In this document: one piece after another, positions 1 through 9,394 of the stretch | Layout of the letters: every line of letters starts with the position of its first letter | Position numbering within the stretch: the first letter of the stretch is position 1 | IMG/VR virus record: IMGVR_UViG_3300035698_012119 | Coordinates: 1-64,000 of that record | Reading direction: 5' to 3' (one strand) | DNA: 64,000 nucleotides | Source: a virus | The notes under the pieces: model-generated | Databases searched by the model: none | What the model saw: only the letters and a program-made list of their open reading frames with translations | Told to the model about the DNA's origin: nothing | Translations under genes and position numbers: made by a program

Positions 1-231
1 AGATGCAATTGCTTCTAATGTTGGGTTGGCCGATCCGCCAATTGATCCCCAGCCAGCCCCACCAAATCCTTCAAATGCAGCCGCGGTGCTGTTGTATCGT
101 ATCTGTCCAGTGACACCCGCAGGTCTTTCAAGATCAGCACCTACCGGAACCTTAATTGCAGTGGTTCCTGCTAAATCTATGTATGCAGTCTGATCGTTTA
201 TGATCGTGGTGCCTTGTATTTTGATTGCCAT
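1..231 (-). CDS. Tail-fibre-type structural protein, N-terminal part (runs off window)
   Basis: The reading frame is open from the ATG at 231 to the window edge, so about 77 N-terminal residues are visible. They begin MAIKIQGTTIINDQTAYIDL and contain a segment like RPAGVTGQIRYNSTAAAFEG, the pattern that starts many cyanophage-type fibre and appendage proteins. It is the last gene seen in the minus-strand fibre module and has its own late promoter at 269-276, about 38 bases before the start codon, inside the 3' end of the preceding gene. The family name rests on the N-terminal pattern and the neighbours. The receptor-binding part is outside the window, so no specific function is assigned. Confidence 0.7.
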   Translation of the reverse strand, partial: MAIKIQGTTIINDQTAYIDLAGTTAIKVPVGADLERPAGVTGQIRYNSTAAAFEGFGGAGWGSIGGSANPTLEAIAS

Positions 232-267
232 CTTCGCTTCCCCTTATGGATACTCGGCTATTTGGTT

Positions 268-1893
268 CTATTTATACTTCGTGGTTTCTATATTCTCTAC
301 GCGATCTGACAGTGTTTTAAAGCCGTCAATTAAGATGGCAATTAAAGGAATGTAATTCACATACTTCTTACCGGATGTATTTGTCACCAATTCAGGCAGT
401 ATTTGCTCAAGTTGCTGAGCAATTACACCGTAGCTTCTAACACCAGTTTCTTTCCAATCGAATGATATTGTTTCAATGCTATTAAGTATTGCATTTGAAT
501 TGTAGATTTTATTTGGGTTATCTTTAAGTGTAATATCAGAGAGTGAATTGAATTCAGTAGCGTTTAGTGTTCCAGTCGAAGGGTTGTAGAATAATTTTGT
601 AGATGAAACAAACAGATCATCCGTGGCACCAGAAGTATTGTTTACAAACGTAATGTATCTCGTGTTGTCAGTTGCAACATCATCAGTTATTACAAGATCT
701 GCTCCAGCGCCAGCACTTCCAGTAAATCCAACATTTCCCTGCGAACCTGTGAAGCCATTTGAACCAGAATATCCACTAGAACCACTAAAGCCATCTTCTC
801 CTTTTGATCCGGCAAAGCCTTGTGGGCCGACATCACTTACATTAATAACCCCTGCCATACTTGCGTGTATAGAACACTGGTAATATAGAGTACTTGGGGC
901 ATTGTATGGCAATCTAACGATCACTATCCCATTTTCAGCGCCATTATTAGTAACACCGTCATTATATTGACTGCCAGTACCGGTTACTTGTGCTGTCTTA
1001 ATGTAAAACGGATGTCCCGGAGCTGCGACGTTGAAAGCATACGTAAACCCACGAATGAGATTCAAGGTCGGCTGAGATGCACCGTCAATGATATAATTCG
1101 AAGAACCATTATTAGTTACTGTATATTCTCTTCTGCCTTCTATTCCAGCTGATCCTGTAAAACCTTGTGAACCTGTGAAGCCAAAAGATCCAGCAAACCC
1201 AGTTTCACCTTGGGAACCGGAGTAACCCAAGGAACCAGTAAAACCTACATCTCCTTGTGAACCAGTAAACCCAGTATCAGCCGCTTCGCCCGCAACACCT
1301 TGCGAACCAGAATACCCCATATCACCTTTAGACCCGTCAAAGCCAGTTGTGCCTCGACTGCCTGTAAAACCAAACGAGCCAGTAAAACCAACAAGGCCCT
1401 GTGAACCCGTGTAACCCAATTCACCTTGTACACCCTGCGAGCCAGTATACCCAAAAGAACCAGTATACCCTACATCTCCTTGAGAGCCAGTATAACCTTG
1501 AGAGCCAGTATAGCCGACGAAGCCGCCCTGTCCAGTCGAACCAGTAAACCCTTTACTTCCGGAATAACCTCGCGAGCCTGCATAACCCAAATCTCCTTGA
1601 GAGCCAGTAAAGCCAAACGAACCAGTAAAACCAACAATACCCTGAGAACCCGTATATCCTTGGGATCCATCAAATCCTGTAATACCTTGAGAGCCAACAA
1701 ATCCAGTTTCGCCTTGAGAGCCAGTATAACCTTGAGAACCTGTATAGCCTTGAGAACCCGTATAACCTATAGAAGCAGCTTCGCCGGGAACACCTTGTGA
1801 ACCTACGAAGCCAGCGCCTTGACTTCCCGTAAAGCCCCGAGAACCGTCAAACCCCTTATATGAACCACTTATAAAACTACTTAAAACTGTCAT
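268..1893 (-). CDS. Collagen-like tail fibre with cupredoxin-like insert and S74 chaperone domain
   Basis: 541 residues. Residues from about 10 to 255 are GxxGS repeats of the type GFTGSQGDVGYTGS, the collagen-like spacer found in marine T4-type fibres, expected to form trimers. Residues from about 256 to 355 form a beta-rich insert with APGHPFYI and later YYQCSIHASMAG, an arrangement of His, Cys, His and Met like a type 1 copper site. After more GxxGS repeats, a C-terminal domain with SDITLKDN and GVIAQQLEQILPEL matches the peptidase S74 intramolecular chaperone, which drives trimerisation and usually cuts itself off at the Ser of the SD motif. The gene lies in the fibre module and has a late promoter at 1954-1961. 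Copper binding is inference. The S74 call is firm. Confidence 0.88.
   Translation of the reverse strand: MTVLSSFISGSYKGFDGSRGFTGSQGAGFVGSQGVPGEAASIGYTGSQGYTGSQGYTGSQGETGFVGSQGITGFDGSQGYTGSQGIVGFTGSFGFTGSQGDLGYAGSRGYSGSKGFTGSTGQGGFVGYTGSQGYTGSQGDVGYTGSFGYTGSQGVQGELGYTGSQGLVGFTGSFGFTGSRGTTGFDGSKGDMGYSGSQGVAGEAADTGFTGSQGDVGFTGSLGYSGSQGETGFAGSFGFTGSQGFTGSAGIEGRREYTVTNNGSSNYIIDGASQPTLNLIRGFTYAFNVAAPGHPFYIKTAQVTGTGSQYNDGVTNNGAENGIVIVRLPYNAPSTLYYQCSIHASMAGVINVSDVGPQGFAGSKGEDGFSGSSGYSGSNGFTGSQGNVGFTGSAGAGADLVITDDVATDNTRYITFVNNTSGATDDLFVSSTKLFYNPSTGTLNATEFNSLSDITLKDNPNKIYNSNAILNSIETISFDWKETGVRSYGVIAQQLEQILPELVTNTSGKKYVNYIPLIAILIDGFKTLSDRVENIETTKYK
269..276 (-). promoter_or_regulatory. T4-type late promoter
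   Basis: The minus strand reads TATAAATAGAAC, an exact TATAAATA late -10 box, 38 bases upstream of the ATG at 231. gp55, the sigma factor that reads such boxes in T4, is encoded in this window. Confidence 0.75.
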
Positions 1894-1906
1894 TTACTTT
1901 ACCTTG

Positions 1907-3946
1907 TTATACTAGGAAATTTCCGGTATTTGTTGATGGATACTCTCTAGTGTTATTTATATTCCCCCAGATTATGCGAACTGCGCCGGAGCTGCCGCCG
2001 TAGCCTGTGCCACCCAATGTAGTAGATGGTACGATGTTACTGTTCCATCCACTGCCGCCTTGCCCGCCACCGCCTGCAAATATCGGACCAACTGAGCCAT
2101 TCCTTATAGCCCCACTGCCACTGACCGCACCAGATGTACCTTCTGCTATAATTCCAACCCGACCTCCATCGGATACGCTACCGGCTCTGTTTCCTCCAGC
2201 ACCGCCGCCGCCAGTTCCAGCAGCCGCGACTGTTGGGCCAGGTGCATATCCTGCACCCGCGCCGCCGTCACCAGAATAACCGGCAGCGCCTCCACCACCG
2301 CTGGGACTTCCGCCCAGTTCCTGGGTGGAGTGCTGTCCACCGTTGCCACCGTTGCCACCGCCAAGTCTTCCAGTACCACTAGACAAAATACTACCAGAAC
2401 CGTCAGGACCAATTGTACCGTATACGCCACCGCCTTCACCGCCACCTGCACCCAATAACGACGTGCCAGAAAAACTATCTCGTCTTATATAAGTAGACAG
2501 TCCGTCATTACCATGATTACCTTTGCCTATGCCAGCACCTGAACCAGTTCGATTGGCGCCACCAGAACCTACAGTAATGTAAAGAATCTCGCCAGGAGTG
2601 ACACTGAATGTTCCATATGCGAGTGCACCGCCACCGCCACCACCACCACCGGACGTAGCATTTGTTGAAGTTCCTTTATTTACGCCACTGGCACCACTAC
2701 CACCGCCGCCTATAGCAACAGCAGACAACTCTGATATTCCCAAAGGCACAACAAACTCATATAGCGACTCGGTTTGCGAAGAACTCAATTGACCATAATA
2801 CACCTCTTCTGGCAGTGCTTTATTTTCTATTGTTACCTCATGTGAAACTGATCTTGTTTGGTTTCCGGCACTGTCGGTCGCGGCCAGTGTTATTCTGAAA
2901 ATTTCAGCATCAGGTTCTACAACATAAACTGCGTATATACCGCTAAATGTAGCAGTAAGATCCCAGGTCGCCAAAAATTCGGAAGTGCTCAAATCCCACG
3001 GTGTAAGCAATTTATATACGTGTACTTTACCAGAGTCATCAGACAAATACATTTTTGTGCCTAATAGTGGGTCCACAAACACATCAGACACACTAAATCC
3101 TACAGTAAGTGTATGTGAGAGAGTCCAGTTGTTGCATTGGTTTGCGACTCCGCTGTACTCCAACACTACAGTAGGTGATAGACTCGAGACGAATGCCCTT
3201 GTACCATCACGGCTTACGGCAATCCCTGATGGAAGAGAAGTAGCAGCAGAAATATCGAGAGTTCTTGCAGGTGCGTCTGGAAAAAGTGGACTCCATGCTG
3301 GAATATCATCTTGCAATATGGTCTGAATATCGCGATCTACTTGGAATAGTATTGTTCCTGTTTCATCTATCCACATCCCTTGATGGTTGCCGCCGGTACT
3401 CCCATAACTTCCTGTGACTGCGGTAGGATTTATTGTGCTGAGATTCCACTGATCTACGCTAGGGGCTGCAGTCAATGAATACTCTCTAAACTGATCGTTC
3501 GTCGCATCTTGTAGCCACATTTTACTACCATCAGGCTTAAAAAACATGCCTAAGTTAGAACTTGATTCTACCTCGTTGTATGTTTCTTGTAATACAGGGG
3601 AAGAAAGTTTTCTATCTGTTGAATATCTTTTGACAGTTTTGGATCCTAAACCAGAATCTCCTAGGACAAAAATAAGAGTATCATCATTTTGAGTTGTCGT
3701 TGTGGACAATTGAGCAGAATTGTTTGTCAAAGAAAACTGACCAGACAATGACGAAGTAATATCATTGCTATTAATACCATCGATGGTGTAATTTACTGTA
3801 GTGCCATTTGCAAGAACTATGCCCTCGGCATCAAGTGTTATTGTAAATCCATTGCCTTCAGAAACCAATGCGGTAGAGCTTAATAAATTAAACCTTACCG
3901 ACGCCAAGAAATTTGCCAATACCATGTGTAAATTGCCTATTGACAT
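1907..3946 (-). CDS. Beta-propeller-like and glycine-rich adhesin, putative receptor-binding tail protein
   Basis: 679 residues from the ATG at 3946, chosen because it overlaps the upstream stop codon as TAATG. A longer frame to 3973 would add MCCGWGYIL and run into the upstream gene. The N-terminal third carries a short beta-rich domain. The middle has blade-like repeats such as FKPDGSKMWLQDA, MWIDETGTILFQVD and VFVDPLLGTKMYLSDD, suggesting a beta-propeller. The last 270 residues are extremely glycine-rich, with stretches like GGGGGGGGALAYG and AGGGGQGGSGW, similar in style to the polyglycine loops of T4-type gp38 adhesins. This composition suggests a host-recognition tip. The exact role is inferred from composition and from its place between two collagen-like fibres. 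Confidence 0.75.
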   Translation of the reverse strand: MSIGNLHMVLANFLASVRFNLLSSTALVSEGNGFTITLDAEGIVLANGTTVNYTIDGINSNDITSSLSGQFSLTNNSAQLSTTTTQNDDTLIFVLGDSGLGSKTVKRYSTDRKLSSPVLQETYNEVESSSNLGMFFKPDGSKMWLQDATNDQFREYSLTAAPSVDQWNLSTINPTAVTGSYGSTGGNHQGMWIDETGTILFQVDRDIQTILQDDIPAWSPLFPDAPARTLDISAATSLPSGIAVSRDGTRAFVSSLSPTVVLEYSGVANQCNNWTLSHTLTVGFSVSDVFVDPLLGTKMYLSDDSGKVHVYKLLTPWDLSTSEFLATWDLTATFSGIYAVYVVEPDAEIFRITLAATDSAGNQTRSVSHEVTIENKALPEEVYYGQLSSSQTESLYEFVVPLGISELSAVAIGGGGSGASGVNKGTSTNATSGGGGGGGGALAYGTFSVTPGEILYITVGSGGANRTGSGAGIGKGNHGNDGLSTYIRRDSFSGTSLLGAGGGEGGGVYGTIGPDGSGSILSSGTGRLGGGNGGNGGQHSTQELGGSPSGGGGAAGYSGDGGAGAGYAPGPTVAAAGTGGGGAGGNRAGSVSDGGRVGIIAEGTSGAVSGSGAIRNGSVGPIFAGGGGQGGSGWNSNIVPSTTLGGTGYGGSSGAVRIIWGNINNTREYPSTNTGNFLV
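1954..1961 (-). promoter_or_regulatory. T4-type late promoter
   Basis: Exact TATAAATA on the minus strand, 61 bases before the ATG at 1893 and inside the 3' end of the upstream adhesin gene. Confidence 0.65.
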
Positions 3947-5874
3947 TAGAATATAGCCCCACCCACAACACACTTATTAGTATCAACAAACAACACAGTA
4001 CATATTCCTCTTGTAGCTAAGGTAACAGAAGACACGTTGGTATTTACACCGGATATATATGCAGTAGCAACAGAGCATGTAATTGTTGCATTTCCTGTAG
4101 TATCGTTATAGATGGTAATTACATCGCCAGGCGAAAACACGCTATTTGGAATTGTAATACTTCCACCAGTTCCTATCGAAACGTATTCGCCTTTGTCTGC
4201 AATCGCTAAGGTATATGATGTCGTTTTATCTGTGCCTGCACTTGGTACTGTATTTACACCTTGCGAGCCTGTAAAGCCGATGGACCCCTGTGAACCTGCA
4301 AAGCCTGTAGAGCCTGTATTACCGCTTGAGCCTTGAGAACCTGAAAATCCACGAGAACCTGTGAAGCCTGCAACAGTACTTGCCTCACCTGCAGGTCCCT
4401 GAGATCCGGAAAACCCACGAGAACCTGTAAAGCCTGTATCAGCTACAGCTCCTTCTATTCCTTGTGCACCACGGGAACCTGTAAAACCTATATCGCCTTT
4501 TGAACCTGTATAACCAATTGCGTCAGCTGCGCCCGGAATACCTTGCGAGCCTGTATACCCAAGATCGCCCCCAGATCCTGTATAACCAATTGTGCCGAAA
4601 GAACCTTGCTCTCCTTGAGAGCCAGTGTATCCGATTGCTTCTGCTGCCCCAGGGACACCTTGCGAACCTGTATAACCAACTGCGTCAGCTGCGCCTGGAA
4701 TACCACGGGAACCTGTAAAACCTACATCGCCTTTCGATCCTGTATAACCAATTGCATCAGCTGCGCCTGGAACACCTTGTGAACCAGTAAAGCCGATGTT
4801 GCCCCTAGATCCATCATATCCTGTGCCAGCAGAGCCTGTAAATCCAACAGGGCCCTGGTTTCCGACGTTGGCATAAAGCTGCCAAGTAGATCCGTCCCAT
4901 GCAAAATCTACACGGACATTAGGAAGATCAATAACAAGGTCTTGAGCAGAACCTTCAATTGTGTTGCCATTGCCATCTACAATTAAGTTGAAAGTCTGAA
5001 AACTACTTCCGTCTGCAATCGTTATGACACTGCCTTCTTCTGGGTTGAGAGGAAAAAATATCGTAAATGTGCCGCCGCTAGTATCTGCAATAATACCATC
5101 TTGGTTGATCGCTGTGTAGTTTGATGTCTTTCTTGCCCAATTAAGAGTAGCATTCAGTCCAGCAGATCCTGTAAAGCCAAAAGATCCTGCAAATCCCTGT
5201 GAGCCTGTGAAGCCACGGGAGCCATCATATCCACGAGATCCTGTAAAACCAATAGCACCGAAAGATCCAACAGATCCTGTAAAGCCTTGAGAGCCAGTAA
5301 AGCCAAACGAACCAGTGAAACCACGAGATCCTGTAAAACCACGAGATCCTGTAAAACCACGAGATCCTGAAAAGCCCCGAGATCCATCAAATCCTGTTGA
5401 GCCTGAGAAACCTTGTGAACCTGTGTATCCAAACGAGCCCGTATAGCCAATAGAACCTGTAAAACCGGTTGGGCCCAAGATAGGTCCTATCACGTTGAAT
5501 TCAGATCCGTTCCACACGTAAAGAATTGCTTCATCTTCTACAAAGTATGCTGTGTTTGTCTCGTTGCCTACAGTAGGAAGGTCATTGGCAGTGGGTACTG
5601 CGTCTTCGAACGTAAAGCCCTCTCCTCTTTCGCCGCGAGAACCTGTGAAACCACGAGAACCTGTAAAACCAAACGAACCTGTGAAGCCGCGGGAACCTGT
5701 GAAACCAGAACTAACAGGCAGCCAAATATATCCATCCGATGCGTAAATTACATCATCATCGCCATAAACCATTGCTCCACGGTATACGGCCGGGTCCAGA
5801 CCGATCGGTGTTGGTTGAGGCAACCCGTGTGACAGAAGCTGCGTTCTACCTCGTGTTGTTTTAAACGACATCAT
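3946..5874 (-). CDS. Collagen-like tail fibre protein
   Basis: 642 residues starting MMSFKTTRGRTQLL, a start typical of marine T4-type fibre proteins. A GGAGCAAG ribosome-binding sequence lies just before the tandem ATG codons, and the start overlaps the upstream gene by 14 bases. Three blocks of GFTGSRG/GYTGSQG repeats (about residues 57-80, 135-235 and 340-520) alternate with small beta domains. One of these contains NEEGSVITIADGSS-type sequence, a fold common in phage fibres. The C-terminal 90 residues form another beta domain ending in VLFVDTNKCVVGGAIF. The protein is expected to be a long trimeric fibre of the virion. It shares repeats with the 541-residue fibre at 268-1893 but has no S74 domain. 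Confidence 0.85.
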   Translation of the reverse strand: MMSFKTTRGRTQLLSHGLPQPTPIGLDPAVYRGAMVYGDDDVIYASDGYIWLPVSSGFTGSRGFTGSFGFTGSRGFTGSRGERGEGFTFEDAVPTANDLPTVGNETNTAYFVEDEAILYVWNGSEFNVIGPILGPTGFTGSIGYTGSFGYTGSQGFSGSTGFDGSRGFSGSRGFTGSRGFTGSRGFTGSFGFTGSQGFTGSVGSFGAIGFTGSRGYDGSRGFTGSQGFAGSFGFTGSAGLNATLNWARKTSNYTAINQDGIIADTSGGTFTIFFPLNPEEGSVITIADGSSFQTFNLIVDGNGNTIEGSAQDLVIDLPNVRVDFAWDGSTWQLYANVGNQGPVGFTGSAGTGYDGSRGNIGFTGSQGVPGAADAIGYTGSKGDVGFTGSRGIPGAADAVGYTGSQGVPGAAEAIGYTGSQGEQGSFGTIGYTGSGGDLGYTGSQGIPGAADAIGYTGSKGDIGFTGSRGAQGIEGAVADTGFTGSRGFSGSQGPAGEASTVAGFTGSRGFSGSQGSSGNTGSTGFAGSQGSIGFTGSQGVNTVPSAGTDKTTSYTLAIADKGEYVSIGTGGSITIPNSVFSPGDVITIYNDTTGNATITCSVATAYISGVNTNVSSVTLATRGICTVLFVDTNKCVVGGAIF

Positions 5875-6307
5875 CTTGCTCCGCTTGTCCTACGGTATAT
5901 GAAATTGTTATGTCGATTGCACCATTGACAGATGCAAGAACATCCAACGTATCTCCCCTAAAGATGAACTGACCGTTCAGTGGAATTGGTATCATGTCAT
6001 TTACTGGAATCGGCACATCCTTCATAACAAAGAAATATGTCCCTGTATTGTTGCCCAAGTCTTCTTGATTTTCTCTGTAGATGCGAATACTCACTGTTGC
6101 GGTTGCTGCTGAAAAGTTAGAAATAAGAAGAGGGCTGATAATTTCCCCGACGCCAGGAACAATATCAACTCCGCCACCGAATGACTGTTGCGGAACTTCG
6201 TATGAAGGAACTTCAATAATTGAAACCCAGTCTGTAGTAAGTGTTGTACTAAAAGCAACGGGTTTCGCGTCTGGAGCTTGACTTGTGATAATTAGCTGTG
6301 TTGTCAT
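5861..6307 (-). CDS. Small structural protein of the fibre module, function unknown
   Basis: 148 residues, beginning MTTQLIITSQAPDAKPVAFS. It has no recognisable enzyme motif. The sequence is rich in beta-branched residues and ends QAEQDDVV, and it looks like a single beta-sandwich domain. Both ends overlap neighbours: its start overlaps the upstream beta-helix gene by 4 bases (ATGA), and its end runs 14 bases into the collagen-like fibre gene, so the three genes are translationally coupled. Similar small proteins sit between fibre genes in cyanophage genomes. A role as virion component or fibre connector is inferred from position only. Confidence 0.7.
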   Translation of the reverse strand: MTTQLIITSQAPDAKPVAFSTTLTTDWVSIIEVPSYEVPQQSFGGGVDIVPGVGEIISPLLISNFSAATATVSIRIYRENQEDLGNNTGTYFFVMKDVPIPVNDMIPIPLNGQFIFRGDTLDVLASVNGAIDITISYTVGQAEQDDVV

Positions 6308-9231
6308 AGTGTTGTCCTACTGTTAGCGGCTCTTCTAGCCAATCTTCTTACTGATGATGTGAAGGGGCGACCTTCAAGTCGCCCGGTTCTTCCGTTAATT
6401 TTCAAACCTCTCGCAAAATACTGGTTATTAAGTTCGTCAGCACCTGACCAACGGACTCTACCAAGATCTTCTTGGAGAACAGAACCGCTTGCTGCAAGCG
6501 GAGTTCCCACTCTTCTGAAGTTCAACGGAAGAGCGTTCGTGTTAACACCAGCGCCAGCAAGGTTGAACTGATGACCAATAGATTCAATTAGACTTCCGAA
6601 TTGTAATTTTTTAGGTTTCAATAGTGTTGTTTTAAGTAATATAAACAACTCGTCCAGCATAACGAGTTCTGGCGTTGTCAATGTCACGTTATTTACTATA
6701 TATTCTTCTATTTTTCCATATGCAAATACAAACGAATCTAAGACTGATGTGTTGTTCGGACCGTCATTTATCCATGCAGAACCGCTCCAGTAATATATAT
6801 TTCCTTCATAGTAATTATTAACTGTCACTGCAACAATATATGCATCATTTACATTAGGCAGAAGAACACTTTCGTCAAGAGAAGCAATGCTGAAAAGACT
6901 TTTAATATATGTCAAGCCATCTGTTACTGGGTTGAATACTCTGAAAACATGATCTCCCTTATAATCGAAAAATCCAGCTGCATAGTTTCGAATTGGTGAT
7001 TGATTGCCAGATTGGAAGTCATACACAAGAGAAGTTATAAGATTCCCGGTATCCCTTCTAGTAAAGATTTCATCAATGAAGTTATATTCAAGATTGATAT
7101 AAACTGCTGTGTCAATTTTAATTTTCTCTGCGTCAGCCTCGATCAGTTCTTTACTTTCGATGAAGTTGGATGCAACCCAATCGAAATCTGGTTCAAATCC
7201 AAGTGCAAGTGCGCCAAGAGTATTTTGTTTAATTACAGTTGATATAATACCTGTTAGCCGTGCACATAGCAGAGCTTCTACGTCCGATGCAACATTGCCT
7301 GATATTACCTGAGTAGGTAATGTGCCAACAACCGCAAGTGCACATTGGCTGCCTAGGTATTCGATAGCTGCGGCAGTGGATGCTCTCTGATCAGCGGGCA
7401 ATTGACTCGAAGATCCAAGAAAATAAGCTTGTGCATTGACTATAGAAGCAAGGTTGCCACCGTAGTTTAAATCGTGTGAAAGCGCATCAATGATGTACCC
7501 AGTATCTCTAACACACGTGGCTGTGTTATACGATATAGAAGGATGATTCGTACCAATCCAACTTATTACGCTATCTATAATCAGAGATCTGTTTGCTAGC
7601 AATTGAGTTCTTGCACTTACTTGATTTGGCACACCAGAATCTGCGAAAGTGAGGACATTTGCATTTGCACTTCCGTTTACTAATATGTCAAGCGTTTCAT
7701 CAAAAGAAGCGTTTGATCTTGTTATGCTTGGAGCATCAGTTAGAAGTGCAGCAACTGCATTCCTAGCATATACAATTCCACCAACAGTTTCCTCTAACTG
7801 ATCAGTAATTACAAGGGCGGACATTGCTCTTCTGTATGATATACCATTTACTATTGACCAATAGTTCGTATCAAGAGTAATATCTCTTCCCACACCATCT
7901 AGTATATAACCAATGTCTCTTTTGCACTTAGTTGAATCATAACCTTGGTAGCCTAGATCAGAAACAAGCGCGTCCCATACATAATCAGTGATGTCGTCTT
8001 TAATTGCCGTTATGTCAGCAGCGGCCTGTTCGCCTACGACCATAAGGTCTGTGTCTGACACCTCGAAAGGATCTACTACAAACGTCGAACCTTTCGAGCG
8101 CATTGATATGTCGCCGAATTGAGTGCCTGAGTTGTTTAATGTAACCTGGCCGCCATTGAGTGCGAAGAATGCACATCTCTGGAATATTGTGATAGAACCA
8201 ATTCCGTTAATACCAGCGCCATTCTTAGCAACATATCCTAGCCCGTTTGGCGAGCGAGGAGTAGCACCAAAAGCAAGCATGTATGGGAATATTGAATTTT
8301 GATTTAATACTGATCTGTCTGCAAGAAGCATGCCGCCGCCACGGCCGACCAATGAGTTAGGATGGTCAGTACCGCCAAGATCACTAATTCCGCCTAGACT
8401 GTTTGTTGGATTTAAAGGGGCAGCAATTGTTTTGCGTCTATAGTTTGAAATTTGACTACTATCTCTTATATAAGGAGATCGAAGAATAAGAGCACCAGGT
8501 CTATATGCTACTGCAAATCCCTTAGTAGGGTTATCAAAACTGTCAACTTGCTGGCCTATAAATGCAAACCCTTGCACATAGCATCCAGATCCAACTAGGA
8601 AGACATTGTTTACTTCATAACCTTCTTGCATAATGATATTTGTTGCGTACTGGCCGTTTGTGGAGACGACAGAGCAGTCGTCTGGTAACGCCAAATTGCC
8701 TTTTGTGTAGTAACTACCTGGAAGTACAGATATTGCTACAGGAGTCAAGCTACGCTGTGCTGCAGCAAAGCCATCTTCAAGTGTGTTGTAGGGCTTCATG
8801 TAACTTCCGTTGGCGGAAGTTGCGGAATATCCATCAGCTGAAATGTACACTTTTGTAGTTTTCTTGAATTCGTCAGCAATGCTAGCTGTCAAGTCAGCCC
8901 AAGAAAAAGATACAATGGTATCGGCTGACTGGTCTTTTAGCAGGAAATGATCATCTTCAGCAACAGTATCGGTTAGGACAGGAAGATTTGAAAATGTCGG
9001 GTTTAAAATATCAATAACATCGAATGACGAGTTTCTTATGGTAACATTAGATATGTCACCGCCTGTAATATTAATATCAGAAAAATCTTCTTGCTGTATA
9101 GCGTTTACAAGTTCTTTTCGTGTAATGTTCTTAGTACCAAGATCACCAGCTTCTACATCAACTGTAACAAACAAATCGTTGGTTTTTGTTTGAATACCGG
9201 CCTTTGGTAATAACTCAGAGATTTTTGACAT
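6304..9231 (-). CDS. Large beta-helix virion structural protein with internal repeats
   Basis: 975 residues, beginning MSKISELLPKAGIQTKTNDL. The N-terminal 130 residues resemble the attachment part of marine T4-type structural proteins. Residues from about 130 to 400 (VYISADGYSATSANGSYMKP, PGSYYTKGNLALPDD, YVQGFAFIG) look like a right-handed parallel beta-helix of the pectate-lyase type found in tailspikes. Residues from about 400 to 640 hold two copies of a module with Cys-x-Arg-Asp-x-Gly-Tyr-Ile followed by an Asp-rich helix (CKRDIGYILDG and CVRDTGYIIDA). The C-terminus is strongly basic. The leader contains a duplicated late promoter. It is a virion protein; whether it is an enzyme-like spike or a passive fibre cannot be told. 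Confidence 0.8.
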   Translation of the reverse strand: MSKISELLPKAGIQTKTNDLFVTVDVEAGDLGTKNITRKELVNAIQQEDFSDINITGGDISNVTIRNSSFDVIDILNPTFSNLPVLTDTVAEDDHFLLKDQSADTIVSFSWADLTASIADEFKKTTKVYISADGYSATSANGSYMKPYNTLEDGFAAAQRSLTPVAISVLPGSYYTKGNLALPDDCSVVSTNGQYATNIIMQEGYEVNNVFLVGSGCYVQGFAFIGQQVDSFDNPTKGFAVAYRPGALILRSPYIRDSSQISNYRRKTIAAPLNPTNSLGGISDLGGTDHPNSLVGRGGGMLLADRSVLNQNSIFPYMLAFGATPRSPNGLGYVAKNGAGINGIGSITIFQRCAFFALNGGQVTLNNSGTQFGDISMRSKGSTFVVDPFEVSDTDLMVVGEQAAADITAIKDDITDYVWDALVSDLGYQGYDSTKCKRDIGYILDGVGRDITLDTNYWSIVNGISYRRAMSALVITDQLEETVGGIVYARNAVAALLTDAPSITRSNASFDETLDILVNGSANANVLTFADSGVPNQVSARTQLLANRSLIIDSVISWIGTNHPSISYNTATCVRDTGYIIDALSHDLNYGGNLASIVNAQAYFLGSSSQLPADQRASTAAAIEYLGSQCALAVVGTLPTQVISGNVASDVEALLCARLTGIISTVIKQNTLGALALGFEPDFDWVASNFIESKELIEADAEKIKIDTAVYINLEYNFIDEIFTRRDTGNLITSLVYDFQSGNQSPIRNYAAGFFDYKGDHVFRVFNPVTDGLTYIKSLFSIASLDESVLLPNVNDAYIVAVTVNNYYEGNIYYWSGSAWINDGPNNTSVLDSFVFAYGKIEEYIVNNVTLTTPELVMLDELFILLKTTLLKPKKLQFGSLIESIGHQFNLAGAGVNTNALPLNFRRVGTPLAASGSVLQEDLGRVRWSGADELNNQYFARGLKINGRTGRLEGRPFTSSVRRLARRAANSRTTL

Positions 9232-9264
9232 AGTCTGCCTTTTCCATGTGGTGTTATTTGATTC

Positions 9265-9272
9265 TATTTATA
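9265..9272 (-). promoter_or_regulatory. T4-type late promoter, proximal copy
   Basis: Exact TATAAATAGAATC on the minus strand, 34 bases before the ATG at 9231. Confidence 0.8.
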
Positions 9273-9335
9273 CTTTTTGAGTTGACAGAAATGTGTTGAC
9301 CTAGTCTGCCTTATCCATGCGGTGTCATTTGATTC

Positions 9336-9343
9336 TATTTATA
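9336..9343 (-). promoter_or_regulatory. T4-type late promoter, distal duplicated copy
   Basis: The same TATAAATAGAATC box as at 9265-9272, displaced by 71 bases in the tandem duplication, 105 bases before the ATG at 9231. Confidence 0.75.
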
Positions 9344-9365
9344 CGTTTGAGTTGACAGAAATGTG

Positions 9366-9394
9366 TTGACATGCTTCAAAGTGAGTGGTATAAT
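9366..9394 (+). promoter_or_regulatory. Consensus sigma-70 promoter pointing antisense into a fibre gene
   Basis: TTGACA at 9366-9371 and TATAAT at 9389-9394 are separated by exactly 17 bases, a perfect sigma-70 promoter. It reads rightwards on the plus strand although all genes for 20 kb on that side are on the minus strand. No convincing plus-strand gene follows, so the product would be an antisense or non-coding RNA. Confidence 0.55.

Larger units (their letters stand above)
9231..9371. repeat. Tandem duplication of a late promoter and ribosome-binding region
   Basis: Two near-identical copies, 9231-9301 (71 bases) and 9302-9371 (70 bases), lie head to tail. Each contains the late -10 box and a GGAAAAGG or GGATAAGG ribosome-binding sequence. 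The copy next to the gene ends in the true ATG of the beta-helix protein, while the distal copy has AGG in the same place. The copies differ by a few substitutions and one single-base gap. Confidence 0.9.

Noticed and set aside
623-883. Plus-strand ORFs across the collagen-like repeats
   Set aside because: They are mirror frames of a repetitive minus-strand gene, with proline-rich composition typical of reading GxxGS repeats backwards.
9268-9372. CRISPR-like array from repeated TTGACAGAAATGTGTTGAC elements
   Set aside because: There are only two units and no spacers. It is a plain tandem duplication of a promoter region.
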